From: Rhinopithecus roxellana
Taxonomy: Eukaryota; Chordata; Mammalia; Primates; Cercopithecidae
Direction of reading: 5' to 3'
NCBI RefSeq assembly: GCF_007565055.1
Contig: NC_044553.1
Coordinates: forward strand, 45,311,420-45,375,419
DNA: 64,000 nt
Shown: piece by piece, positions 12,811-23,570 of the stretch
How positions within the stretch are numbered: position 1 is the first letter of the stretch
How the letters are laid out: each line of letters starts with the position of its first letter
Program-made: the position numbers and the translations under genes
The notes under the pieces: generated by a model
The model's input: only the letters and a program-made list of their open reading frames with translations
Told to the model about the DNA's origin: nothing
Databases searched by the model: none

Positions 12811-15800
12811 CAACTGAACTACTGCTGTACTAACAACCAATTTTTGGCATACAATCTTTCTAATAAGACCCTAATCTCCTAGAAGGCAGATGTTTCTAGT
12901 CTAACACAGTGAAAAGCACCCTTGTTAGGAACACGGCCACTCAAATGCCTTTTGAATTTAATTGAAATCGACCCCAGAAAACAGAAGTTTAAATGAATAA
13001 ATAAAAGGACAAACACTAGACTCACGGTGCACATTAGCTCTGGGTTTTAAGTTGGTTGCCTTTTTGCCTCTTCTATTTTAGCAGGTCAGTATCTGATAAA
13101 TATCCCCCTCCTCCCTCTGTTTTAGCTCCGTATAATATCAGATGTAGGAAAAAAAATAACTCTTTGCTACTGCTAGTTATGGGCATAAACTCTCATTGAA
13201 GAAGTGACCAATAGAAACGCAGCACAACAATCTGGGAGAGGGAGGAAGGAAAGGAGAGACCGGTAGAGCCAGAAGAGAATATAGAGCCAAGAAAGAAGGT
13301 GGAAGTGGAATACAGAGGGCAAGTTTCCAAAGACCTGGGAATATGTTAAGAGGTATCCCCTGCAGACAGGGGCTGTCAGTAAAGTGCTGAGCCTTGATTT
13401 TGTAATGTGCGTATTCCTATATCAGCTATACAAAATTATAAAAGTCAGACTAATAAAATAGACAACTCAGAAAATGTTTAATTCATAAACACATCGCTCA
13501 AGGCAATCAGAATGCAGTCTTCTTAGGATACAAGCAAAGGAGAGCACATTCTCTTGGTACCAAATTGGTCCCCTCAATACTTCATGTCAGTTTTCACTCC
13601 TCCTTGACTAACCCTATCTGTTTTAAAAAGCACATTCCTTAATAAGGGATCACTTTTAAAACTCGGGGTCCAGCTTTCTGTATTAGGGAAATAGAAACAG
13701 ACACGTTCCAAAAATGGTATTGCCATTGATCATTGGTCTAATATGGATACTGGAATTTCAGAGTGGTAAGCGTACTTTTAAAAATGGAATGTAACTGCCT
13801 AAAAGTCCATACAAAACCATGAGTTTAGCCCTTTCAACATCCTTAGGAAATGAACTTTAATTCTGGAGCATTTCCACTGGACCTCTGGCAAGCAAAGGCA
13901 ATTAACTTTTAATTCTGGTCATCTCCCCCATTCCCTTTATTAAAAGATGTAAAATACTTCCAGAAGAAGAAGGAAATTGGAGCAAAAATACAGAAAAATA
14001 AAAGATCACAAGTACAAAGTTCTCTAAGTGCACATTACTTGAAATTCTCATAGTCCGGTCATTTATTAGTAAGTAGTGACTTTATGTGGGTCCCAGTACC
14101 ACAATGAAAAATCATACAGAAAGTCATATCCTTCACTAAAGATGTATGCTTAGCAAGACAAAAAAAAATTAATAACATATTGTAGTATAGTATCATTTTC
14201 TGATGCAAATATTGTGTTTGTTTCAAATGTGATATTTAACAGGCCCTAAAGCATAATACTTCTGTTGCCATTACCCTTTTAAAATCCCCTAATGAACATG
14301 GTATCACTATCCTAAAGGACTGTCAATTCTATCTTGTTCGTTCTTCTGTTTGAAATTGCTAATATAATTTCCCTAGCTTCTGGTCATGTTCTTTAAAAAC
14401 TCACTATTAATCTTATTTTTCCTTTAAGTAAAAAAATCATTACCCTGGGCTACCAAAAGAGCAGCTTCTGCTCTTCATGTTTTTTAAAAAATACTGCTTG
14501 TCCACCAAGCTTGTCTTAGAAAATTTAGAAGTCTCACTAAAGAGCTGAGGAGGAAAACTGCTGGGAATGTTCACAGATACCTGATTTTACAAGTTTTTGT
14601 GGAAAGAGCTCGCCTTTAGATGAGTGTTACTCAGTGTTTATGAGGGTTGTTTGTCAAGACAAAAATAAGGTACCTCCTCCCCACAAATTAAAGAATCGAG
14701 TTACAATCCATTATTTCATTTCTGATTGTTTTTCTTTGTATTAAGTGGGAAAGTGGATACTGGATAAAAGTTCCCCGAGCTAAAAGACTCCACATTAAAG
14801 GCTCCAATTAGCTATAAATCAGTTGTCTTTCCTACTGGGGGAGAACAAGAGAGAAAAGAGAGAGGGGGTAGTTAGGGAATAAGAGAACTGGAAGAGCTTC
14901 CAAATTAAATTCTGAAAAACGTACCTATTGCATACCTAAAAGTTCTTTCAGAGGCTGTTAGGAAAATCCCATCAAAAATAAGACTAAAATCAAACCTTCC
15001 CAAATCTGAGGGTTAGGTCTTAAGTGTAGACCTTCCATTTTAACCTTTAAAAAGAGCCTGAAGAGGTTAGAGACCCTCATAAAACAAAACTTTTAAGCTG
15101 CTTGCTTTCCCTGCTCGTTCCTAAACCCAGAGAAGTGCCACACATTGGCACTATTGTTATGCAAACAATGCCTAAAAGGCTATAACCATTAACGACCTCT
15201 CATTAAAACGGCTTTGAAAAATTTGTCACACCATCTAAAAAAGCTAGCAGGTACCTTAAATCCATCTAAATCGACATTGAAAACACAAATCGCCCTGATT
15301 TGTAAGCTAAAACTCAATGCAAGTAAAATCTCAATATTCTGATGTTGTTTCTTGTATATCTCGTTCAACCATTAAGCCAGATGCAAACAATTTACTTCTC
15401 TACAAAATTTATCTTGTAAAAAAGCATGACGGAATACATCTTTAATCAACCTTTAACCATATGCATGTGCGTCCACGCGTTTGAGTTAATTGGGAGAAGT
15501 TGGGTGTAGAAATGTACTGAAAGGACTAGAAAATCAAACCAGAGAACTACAAAATGAACTCCAAGAAACGTGGTTTTGAATCCCATCTCTCTCTCTCACC
15601 ACCTCCCTCAAAATGTTGTAGCATTACAATACACCCATGTTTGTAATTGGTCATTTTTTTCTATGCCGAATTTGTGGAAAGTATATTCATTTTACATTAG
15701 GTAGCAGACGCATATTTTTATGCGATGCAACAACAACAAAAATCCTCCTTAGCAAACCCAAGATGTCAAAGTTCGTTATAAAAAAAAAATAAGTTCTTCA

Positions 15801-15939
15801 CTTTAAAACCGAACATGCTAACAAATTTTAAAACCTTTTAAGTTTCCCAGGAAAACTGCCACTGCCTACAAAATTCACACGAAACGCTGACGTTGGATCT
15901 ACTGTACTTATCAGTCAGGTTTCTGTGAAATTTGTCAAA
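12811..15939. promoter_or_regulatory. Repeat-free ALDH1A2 intron 1 block, candidate cis-regulatory DNA
   Basis: About 3.1 kb directly downstream of the promoter in the sense of transcription holds no Alu, L1, LTR, MIR or DNA transposon that I can recognise. The flanks on both sides are dense with them. No open frame looks coding. Absence of insertions next to a developmental gene promoter is a common sign of regulatory constraint. That is inference; conservation was not tested. Confidence 0.4.
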
Positions 15940-16461
15940 CCGGCCTGAGCGCTGGTATCTTGACAATTTCTTACGGGAAAGCCCCTCAGCACCCTCCGGG
16001 CTGCGGAGGACCTGATTGGGACCAGCAGCCGAGCGGCCTCAAAGGGACAGAGAAGCGACTGCCAGGCGGCGTGGCCAAGCGGACGGGGAACCCCGGCCTC
16101 CATCTGAGGACACGAAGCGGTTCCGACCTCTTCCCCGCGGCAGTCGGGACCGGGAGAATCGGACAGAAACCAACTTCAGACCGAGTCCGGGGCAGGAGCC
16201 TTTGACGGCGGCCGCTCAGCGCTGCGTTTCAGTTTGGGGAAAGTCCCCAAGGCGTCCTAAGGCCGCGGAGGCGCTTCAAACGCCCAAGTCCCTAAGACAG
16301 GCAGGGGGTCCCTCTGCTGAGCAGGGATGACAGGCTGGCCCCGGCGACCCCAGCCCCCCCCCCGTCCCCATCACGCCGCTCTCATCCGCTAAAGAGATCC
16401 GGGAGAGGAAAGAAGGTTCTAGAAAGTCTCCGTGGACGACGGACGCTCGGCGGCCGCTTAC

Positions 16462-16578
16462 CTTGGTGTACTTGATTTCGAGGTTGGGCGTGGGCGACGG
16501 CAGGAGGTGCAGGGACGCCATGAGGGCGGCCGGGTCGGCCTTCACCTCGCCAGGCATCTCTATCTTGCTGGAAGTCAT
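16462..16578 (-). CDS. ALDH1A2: ALDH1A2 coding exon 1 (retinaldehyde dehydrogenase 2, N-terminus)
   Basis: Read on the minus strand, this exon encodes 39 residues, starting MTSSKIEMPGEVKADPAALM and ending LEIKYTK. As I recall it, this matches the N-terminus of human ALDH1A2 exactly. The enzyme is a cytosolic tetrameric NAD-dependent dehydrogenase that oxidises all-trans-retinaldehyde to retinoic acid, mainly in embryonic mesoderm. The start is supported by a strong Kozak context (GCCACCATGA). The 117-nt coding part ends in phase 0 at AAG, followed at once by the consensus donor GTAAGC (plus strand 16456-16461). Only the short N-terminal extension is present here. The NAD-binding fold and the catalytic Cys and Glu are encoded by exons beyond position 1 of the window. 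Reading past the donor gives unrelated sequence, which confirms the splice. Identity is from memory, not alignment. Confidence 0.94.
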
Positions 16579-16637
16579 GGTGGCAGGCTGGGTGTCCCTA
16601 GCCCGCGGCGTGGGGCAGTGCGGACTGTGCGCGGTCC
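16579..16637 (-). other. ALDH1A2: ALDH1A2 5' UTR (predicted)
   Basis: This short GC-rich leader lies between the ATG and the start site predicted about 30 nt downstream of the TATA box. No upstream ATG is seen on the minus strand here, so the leader should not impede initiation. The exact transcription start cannot be read from sequence; the right edge is uncertain by about 10 nt. Confidence 0.6.
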
Positions 16638-16660
16638 GCGGACCGGGGACGCGCTCGCCT

Positions 16661-16668
16661 GTATATAG
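16661..16668 (-). promoter_or_regulatory. TATA box of ALDH1A2
   Basis: The minus strand reads CCTATATACAGG, a clear TATA element about 85 nt upstream of the ATG inside GC-rich sequence. It predicts transcription start near 16630-16640. A TATA box inside a CpG island suits a developmentally regulated promoter rather than a housekeeping one. Confidence 0.75.
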
Positions 16669-16694
16669 GCAGGTGTCAAGCTGGGGCTCTTCTT

Positions 16695-16699
16695 ATTGG
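16695..16699 (-). promoter_or_regulatory. CCAAT box of ALDH1A2 promoter
   Basis: The plus strand reads ATTGG, so the minus strand reads TCCAATAAG. It sits about 28-34 nt upstream of the TATA box and about 60 nt upstream of the predicted start, a normal spacing for an NF-Y or C/EBP-type site. Confidence 0.6.
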
Positions 16700-16760
16700 A
16701 CGTGAGGGCCGAGGCGCGGGGGGCTGGTCCATCCTACCTAGGACGCCCGGCGCAGCCTCC

Positions 16761-16771
16761 ATTTACATAAA
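16761..16771 (-). promoter_or_regulatory. AT-rich candidate factor site in proximal promoter
   Basis: The minus strand reads TTTATGTAAAT, an isolated AT-rich 11-mer inside GC-rich sequence about 130 bp upstream of the predicted start. It contains a CDX-like TTTATG and overlaps a POU/PAR-bZIP-like ATGTAAAT. Binding is inferred from motif shape only. Confidence 0.35.
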
Positions 16772-17500
16772 GCCCGCGCCGCGCGGCAGGGGACGCTTGG
16801 CGCCCACGGTCAAGTCCGCCCGGCTCCCCAGCCCCCCGGCCACTGGGACCAGCCCACGCCCACGCTGCCTCCACAGTCCTCGACGGCGGGAGCGTGAAGT
16901 TGAGCCGCCGCCCGCGGGCCTCGGCCAACCGGACTCGGTCTCCGGCTCCCTGGGTCAGAGTCTGCGTGAGGCGCACCGCGGCCGAAGTCGGGAGGGGGTC
17001 GTGGCCCCCGGAAGCGGAGCTGGCACGGGCTGGCTGGGACCGGAGCGGTCGGGTGCTGCCTCGGAGCGGAGAGCGGCCGGGAAAGTTCACACTGCGGAGG
17101 GCGGCTCCCAGGTCGCCCACGGTCCCTCCCATCCCCGTCCCAGAGCCCACGGAACGCCGTCCCCCTTCTTTTCCGGAGACCCGGGGGGCGCCCTCCGTTC
17201 TTCTCCTCCGGGCAGGGGCGCCGGGCTCTCGGCAGCGACGCCCTCTTTCCCTTCTTCCCGACTCCCCTCAGCCGGGCCGGGGTGCGTGGCGGCCAGAGGG
17301 TCGGGGAGAGGTGGCGGTGGGTGCGAGTCCCCCTCGCCCCGCGCTCAGAATGAGGATCCCCGCTAGCGGGTCAGCGCGGGGCGGCCCTTGCCAGGCGTCG
17401 CCCGCCCAGTTGCTGCCCTCTGCCGGCTGGGACCGCCCGGGCGGCCTGCGCTGTGGCGGGAGGATGTGGGCCTTGGTCGTCCCTGGCGTTTTGGAGGAGT

Positions 17501-17927
17501 TGCGTACTTCGTGGGCTCCTTTCGTTCTTCTCGGATCCCTTCTTCCGGCTGTTTCCCCTCCTCACCCCAGCACACCTACAGAAACCCTATTTTGTTTTTC
17601 TGTTCCTTACACGCTGAGAGCTATCGTCCCGCCAGACCTTAGGCTCATTTTACTGTCCCTTTAAGGTTGAACTTCCATCTCCCCCCTAATTTAAGTGTTT
17701 CCGAAGTCCAACAAGCTGCCCTCTAGTCTGTGGGTCAGCCTGCATGTGTAAACCAAGAGCCTAGAGACCTTGCCTCAGAATGGGCTTTGAACTCCGTGGA
17801 CTAAATCAGGGCCGAATGCAAAGACCTGCATAAGTCCCTTCCCTTCCTTACTCCTCACTCCAAATGTAAGCTTGACAGGGGCCTACAGTGTTGATAAACG
17901 CTTTTTCTACACTACCAAGCAACACTC
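17501..17927. other. ALDH1A2 upstream flank, no element seen
   Basis: Single-copy-looking DNA between the CpG island and the first upstream Alu monomer. It loses CpG quickly and has no recognised motif. Confidence 0.4.
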
Positions 17928-17939
17928 TGATTCTCATCT

Positions 17940-18102
17940 TTCTGTTTTGTTTGAAGAGACAGGGTCTCACGCCTTCACTTAGGCTGGAATGCAGTGGCGC
18001 CATCATAGCTCACTGTAATCTTGAACTCCTGGGCTCAAGTGACCCTACCATGCCAGCCTCCCAAAGTGCTGGGATTGTAGGCATGAGCCACTGCGCCCGG
18101 CC
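17940..18102 (-). mobile_element. Alu monomer (FLAM/AluJ type)
   Basis: One inverted Alu monomer only (GAGACAGGGTCTCACGCC to CACTGCGCCCGGCC). Near-perfect target duplications flank it: 17928-17939 and 18103-18114, TGATTCTCATCT versus TGATTCTCGTCT. Confidence 0.85.
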
Positions 18103-18748
18103 TGATTCTCGTCTAAAATGCCATTTTCAGACCCGCTGGAGTCCCATTTCTTGGGTGTTAAGAAAACATTAAGCATCAACCAGAAAACTTCTTTCCTTAG
18201 ATACTTTCAGTAACTAAAACTGCCTAATGCTCAGCGCTCGGATGCTAAGCAATAGTGAAAACAGACAAAAATATTTCATTTTAGTATTAGGTTTATAGAA
18301 ATAAGTTCCAGCCTCTCAGAACCCAAAGTGACCTGGCTGAATTGTTTTCATGGAGAAACTACAGACCTTAGCTTGGGCGGTTGAGGGATCTCAGGGAATT
18401 TCTATGGCCAAAAATTATGACTTAATAACAGTGTATGCTCATAAGATAAACTTTTATCAAAGCCTTAGAAGGTTAGAGATACAATTGAGAAATAAAAAAG
18501 TACAATCTTAGAGTTCATTGGGGAGAAAGAGAAGGTTCCAGCAAGGGGGAACAGTGATACCTGTGGAAAAACGTATCACTAGTTATGAGAGGCTGTGGGG
18601 AAAACATAAAAAAGAGCCATAACAACATGAGCTGGGTGCTCGGCCAAGGAGAACTCCTACTCCCTGGGAAAGTTGACCTTTGGCTGGATCTTAAGGGAGA
18701 AGGGAGGCTTCAACAAGAGCAAAAAGAACACTATAGAAAAGGTATAGA

Positions 18749-19000
18749 GACTGGGCACAGTGGCTCACACCTGTAATCCCAGCCCTTTGGGAGGCTGAGG
18801 TGGGTGGATCACTTGAGGTCAGGAGTTCGAGACCAGCCTAACCAACATGGTGAAACCACATGTCTACTGAAAATACAAAAATTAGCTGAGCCTGGTGGCA
18901 GGCGCCTGTAATTCCAACTACTCAGGAGGCTGAGGCAGGAGAATCGCTTGAACCCAGGAGGCAGAGGTTGTAGTGAGCGGAGATCTTGCACTCCAGTCTG
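18749..19000 (+). mobile_element. Alu, 3'-truncated
   Basis: Forward Alu from GACTGGGCACAGTGG to CACTCCAGTCTG. The final GCGACAGAGC...CTC and A tail are missing. Confidence 0.9.
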
Positions 19001-19206
19001 TTTCCTTTGTGCCTTCCTCAGTTCCTAAAACAGTGTAGAATACATAATAACTATTTTATAAGAATTTTTGTTGGTTGATGTGAGCAAAAGAGCACTTTTT
19101 ACAACTTCCACCATAAGTGAAAGTAACTTCCTTCACTCTGATTAGGGAACATTTTCTCCTCTTGATCTTAAATTTTGTTTTGCTTTTCCCCATCTGTTTG
19201 TAGGTG

Positions 19207-19208
19207 TT

Positions 19209-19241
<33 letters not shown>

Positions 19242-19242
19242 T
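19207..19242. repeat. (TTG)n microsatellite, Alu tail
   Basis: About eleven GTT units at the tail side of an inverted Alu, expanded from its A-rich tail. Confidence 0.95.
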
Positions 19243-19524
19243 GAGATAGAGTCTTACACTGTCATCCAGGCTGGAGTGCAATGGCATGATCTCGGCTCAC
19301 TGCAACCTCTGCCTCCTGGGTTTAAGCGATACTCCTGCTTCTGCCTCCTGAGTAGCTGGGATTACAGGAACCCGCCACCATGCCCAGCTAATTTTTGTAT
19401 TTTTAGTAGAGATGGAGTTTCACCGTGTTGGCCAGACTGGTCTCGAACTCTTGACCTCAAGTGATCCAACCTCCTCGGACTCCCAAAGTGCTGGGATTAC
19501 AGGCATGAGCCACCATGCCTGGTC
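19243..19524 (-). mobile_element. Alu (S-type)
   Basis: Inverted full-length Alu from GAGATAGAGTCTTACACTG to CACCATGCCTGGTC. Confidence 0.93.
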
Positions 19525-19765
19525 GTTGTTCAAGCTTTTTAAATCAAGGTGGGGACAAGATTTAGCAGAAAAGAACAGTGAATTATAAATGCTTCTTTGG
19601 TGTTCATCTTCTTGGTTTCAGTTTGTAAGATTTACATGGCTATTACTTTCAAGGCTGCCTTAACACCTCTTCTCGCCTTATTTCCTCTTCTCTTTCTTTT
19701 ATCATCTTGTTTTAGCATTTTCTCATATTCTCTACAGATTTCACAGTAGTTAAGAAGACATCTTT

Positions 19766-20032
19766 GGCCAGATGCGGTGGTTTACACCTGTAATTAGGTC
19801 AAGGTGGTAAGATTGCTTGAGGCCAGGAGTTCAAGACCAGCCTGGACAACATACCAAGACCCTGCCTCTACCAAAAAAAATAGTGAGGCATGGTGGTGCA
19901 TTCCTTTAGCCCTAGTTACTCAGGAGGCTGAAGGAGGAGGATCGCTTGAAGCAGGAGTTCAAGGTTATGGTGAGCTATGATCACACCACTACACTCCAGC
20001 TTGGGTGACAGAGTGAGACCCTGTCTCTAAAA
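19766..20032 (+). mobile_element. Old Alu (AluJ type), internally deleted
   Basis: Forward Alu beginning GGCCAGATGCGGTGG. The usual CCCAGCACTTTGGGAGGC block near 19795 is missing. It ends GAGACCCTGTCTCTAAAA. Confidence 0.9.
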
Positions 20033-22142
20033 TGACAGTCAACTACCTTCAGATTTCTAACAATTTGAATTTCAGTCTTTTTCCCCCAATTTGGCTAAGA
20101 AACTGTTTTTTTCCCCACCCTTACAGTGTTTCTCCTCCCACACCCCCATCTGTAATTATTTATTGCTTAGCATACATCTTGTTTGAAACCCCTTGCATAA
20201 GGGAACCTAAGCTGCAGCATGCTCTATTTATTTCCTTATGAAAACAATTTACTAGGCCTGGTGGAGCCAATATCCTGGAGTTGCAGAGGAGAAAAATAAA
20301 TTCTTGCCTCATATTTCCTCACCTGAATAATAGAATGCAAAGTTGTAATTTTAGGGCATCAGCTTTATGTGAAGTTCGGCTTTAAGTTATGAAACCATAA
20401 CAATTTAGGCTTCTTGTTAGCTGCGGTTAAGGGGAGGAAAGTATGTAAGTTGAGAACTGTGCTTTAGAAATCAATGAAGGGAACTAAATGTAGCTCAAAG
20501 GTCCCTCTCAAAGAAGATACACTTTTGATTTTGACAATAACCGAATGTCCAGCTTGAACATCAAGCTTCTGTGTTTAGGGGCTATTTCAGCCTCAGGTGG
20601 CCCTGCTTAATTGCTTTCCTGTTCCCATTACTAACCATGATGACAACCTACCTTTCCTAACAGATACACTTGCATTTTAATTTATCTTCAAAAATAAATC
20701 ACACATTATAGCATTCCCCTCTTCTGGGCTAATTGAATCAGTTCCTTACATGTCTCTACATGTAATGATTTGAAAGAGGCACATTGTTTGAAATATTTAA
20801 AAAATTAGGGCCCTTAGGTTGTATGCAGAATGATCTCAGTGCTTATTTCAGGTATAAGTGTTTCCTAATGATCTCATTCATCTCAAATGGGATATGCCTG
20901 GCCACTTTATTTGAAATGTTTCCTGAAAACTCTAACAGGAAAGCTTAATGCAAGGTATATTTATAGAGAAATGGTATTTAATTTATTAACAAAAGCTTAT
21001 AAAGAGCTTTACATATTTTTATCCAGAAATGCTTAATGAAGTATTTGGGACCCATTATGAAAACTTCTATAAAATAAATCTACTTATATTTTTATTTAAC
21101 TTGTATATTAACTTTTTATGCGAGATCTAACCTCTCATTTAATTATCCTATTCCTTCTAACATCCAGAAGAAAAGAGGCTGAGACTGTGGTATTTATTAA
21201 CCATAAAAATTCTCTACATATTAAGTTCCTCATTTCTTGATGTGGCCTCTGGTCACTATATTCAATGAGAAGAGGTATTTGGAGTTGCAGGGAGTAGAGT
21301 CCTAATTTATTATGACTCAAAAAACTATGTCTTGATACAAAACACAGTTCTTTTCTTTATATATTAAATCCTCTACTTTTCAGGGACCCCAGGAGACTAT
21401 TTTAAACTTGGGAACTAGATGTACCTTTGTTGTAAAGCCCAGTTCCATTTCGTATATGTTCGAGAAGCTTCAATTTGGGTACTGGGATGAGCTCAGTACT
21501 TCATCAATAATCACACTTAACAGACACAGGAAGAAATTAAAATTCCAGCTACACAACCTTTTCTGAAGGGCCTGAGGGAAATGCATTGGCGCCCCCTACA
21601 GCCGATGGTGTGTATGTGCAAGTGAGTATTGTCCATTTAAACATAATAGCTTGGATTCAATGTATTTTTATCTGATACTGGTGAGAAATGCTTAAGAGAT
21701 GTTATCATTTAATTTGAATTTGCCTTGAGAAAAAATAATCTCCTAGAGTCAGACAAATTTTAGATTTTAGTTAGTTTAGGAGAAGGACTTTATTTTGACT
21801 TATAGGAAAAGAACAAAAGTGTTTCTTAGCCAAATTTACCATAGAAAGTGCAATACTGAGAACACTGTGGTCCCACTCACATAGTGTTCAGAGCACTCTG
21901 TCACAGAAGAAGTTGCATTTTTGCATTAGTGTGTCTCAGATTGGAAGCTGCTGTTTTTATCATGTGAGTGAGGAAGAATTATTAAAAGGCAGATTCCAGA
22001 ATTTATTTCTCTTTTTGCCCAGATAAGTACTTGGCATGTAACTAAGTTGTCTGCTGTTTTTCTTTATTTCACATTTTTTAGCTTTCCTTTTTCTTTTTAC
22101 CCTTCTAAAATTCCTCAATTCTACAAATAACTCCTGTTATTA
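20033..22142. other. Intergenic DNA without recognised elements
   Basis: No Alu, L1 or LTR is recognised, and no coding exon. Mostly AT-rich single-copy-looking DNA. Confidence 0.4.
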
Positions 22143-22226
22143 TTAGGTTGGTGCAAAAGTAATTGCGAGTTTTGCCATTTAAAAGTAGTGGCAAAAGCCA
22201 CAGTTACTTTTGCATCAACCTAATAC
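22143..22226. mobile_element. MADE1 (mariner-derived MITE), mir-548-type hairpin
   Basis: TTAGGTTGGTGCAAAAGTAA ... TTACTTTTGCATCAACCTAA is a near-complete MADE1 palindrome flanked by TA dinucleotides, the mariner target duplication. The two arms pair almost completely around a short loop with a few mismatches. Primate mir-548 microRNAs derive from this family, so the transcript could form a Drosha-type hairpin. Expression cannot be told from sequence. Confidence 0.92.
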
Positions 22227-23402
22227 TTAACATGGGACCCTCCCAGTCTTAAGGTTCCTCCTCAAGTCCATCTGTGCTTATACAGCCACTCAACTTACAG
22301 GATCTTTGGGCATAAGGAATTCTCACATGAACTTTGGCACTATTCGGGGCAGGGATCTGTATTTATATTCACTAGAATATGAGGCTAAGTGAACTGTCTC
22401 TCACTCTTTTTACATGCTGAAATGGGCCACTGAAAAGATAACTAACGAGGAACACTTTAGATGTCCTGACAACAGAGGAGGCATGGCAGCCTCTTTTATC
22501 TCAACCAAACAGTTTGCTGTGTGAAAGGCATAGAGTAAAACTGTGAGGCATTTAGGGCTGGGGTAGGTACCCAATTTGGACATCTACCACCAAATGGCAA
22601 GGAGGGGTCTTGCTTCAGGCTGTATAATCCCACTTTTAGAGCATCTGTGTCTTTCAGACTGCAGTTCCTGAACCTGGATTTTTTTTTCTCTGTTTGTCAA
22701 TCAACTAAGTTCAATTGAACAAACATTCATTGAGCATGTATTACGTGCCAAGCATTGACATAGAGTCTATGAAGAACACAGAGAAACTTTGTGGCACATC
22801 CCTACCCTCAAATTCACAGTGAGGCTGTGGAATGACAGTAATCCAATCTGTGAAAATATTCACAGGTCATATGAGACAAGAAAGAAATCAGAATATCCAG
22901 TGCAGAATGAGAGTGAAAGAGAATGTCTAAAAGGGGACAGCCCATCCACAACCCACACACAAGTATTTTTGGAGGGGCCTCGCATGGGCATTTATAATCT
23001 TCTGGGTGCTATGAGGAACATGTGACACAAAAGATAAAGAGAACATTTTCCAGAGCATAGCCCAACAAAGAACTTATTGACATTTTTTAGTGTAAAGGTA
23101 ACTGATGGTATCTACCAAATTAGCAATTTGTAAAATTGGAATTTCCAAAAGCAAATACTTGGAGCTGAGATTACCTCCCACTTCCCAAATTCAAGTTATA
23201 TGATCTCAAGTATAATACCCTTTGATACAGACCTAGCTGGAAGAGATAATAGAGGTGAAAATAAGGGCAGCTTATTTTTTTTTCCACTTAAGAATATTAC
23301 ATATAACACTATGTCATGTTTCTAGTGCATACACACCTACTGTAGAGAGATGTTGCCACCTACTCCTGTTTAGTCAAGGGGTCAGACTTTCATGGAATAG
23401 AC
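22227..23402. other. Intergenic DNA with an L2-like fragment
   Basis: About 22700-22790 resembles L2 (AACAAACATTCATTGAGCAT). The remaining sequence shows no recognised element and no coding exon. Confidence 0.4.
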
Positions 23403-23570
23403 CAGTGGTTTTCAAACCAGGTTCCAATTGTAATTTAGGGAGCTTTACAATATGGATGCCCGGTCCCACCTCCAGAGATTTCAGTTAATTTAAGATGTGG
23501 CCCAAGGCATTGATATTTTAAACAAACTTTCTGATGTCTAGTAAGGCACAGCCTGGTTTGAGAACCACTG
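23403..23570. mobile_element. MER5-type hAT MITE with both termini
   Basis: The terminal inverted repeats are preserved: CAGTGGTTTTCAAACCAGG at the left and its complement CCTGGTTTGAGAACCACTG at the right, 18 of 19 matching. The internal CCCGGTCCCACCTCCAGAGA also fits MER5. Short, non-coding. Confidence 0.85.

Larger units (their letters stand above)
1..16461 (-). other. ALDH1A2: ALDH1A2 intron 1 (promoter-proximal part)
   Basis: All sequence to the left of the exon 1 donor is transcribed as intron on the minus strand. No second coding exon was recognised; the continuation expected after LEIKYTK is not seen before position 1, so intron 1 is longer than 16.4 kb. It contains the old repeats and Alus listed separately, plus the repeat-poor block next to the promoter. 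Confidence 0.85.
15940..17500. promoter_or_regulatory. CpG island spanning ALDH1A2 exon 1 and promoter
   Basis: Base composition switches near 15940 from AT-rich intron to dense CpG with repeated GCGG/CCGC runs and NotI-type GCGGCCGC motifs near 16208 and 16450. It falls back near 17500. It covers the start of intron 1, exon 1, the core promoter and about 850 bp upstream. Several long open frames on both strands are a by-product of GC richness. Many GC boxes (Sp/KLF-type) are present. Such islands often fire in both directions, so an antisense non-coding transcript running rightward is possible but is not shown by sequence. Confidence 0.85.

Noticed and set aside
16276..16461. Continuation of the ALDH1A2 frame past the donor
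   Set aside because: After LEIKYTK the product (VSGRRASVVHG) is unlike ALDH1A2, and a consensus GTAAGC donor lies exactly at the boundary.
16734..17150. 138-codon minus-strand frame upstream of ALDH1A2
   Set aside because: It lies upstream of the TATA/CCAAT promoter within GC-rich DNA, with no homology and a composition like its shadows.
16797..17664. Long overlapping open frames on the plus strand (189 and 256 codons)
   Set aside because: They lie in the CpG island where stop codons are rare, overlap each other in different frames, have low-complexity Pro/Arg/Ser/Gly products and resemble no protein family.
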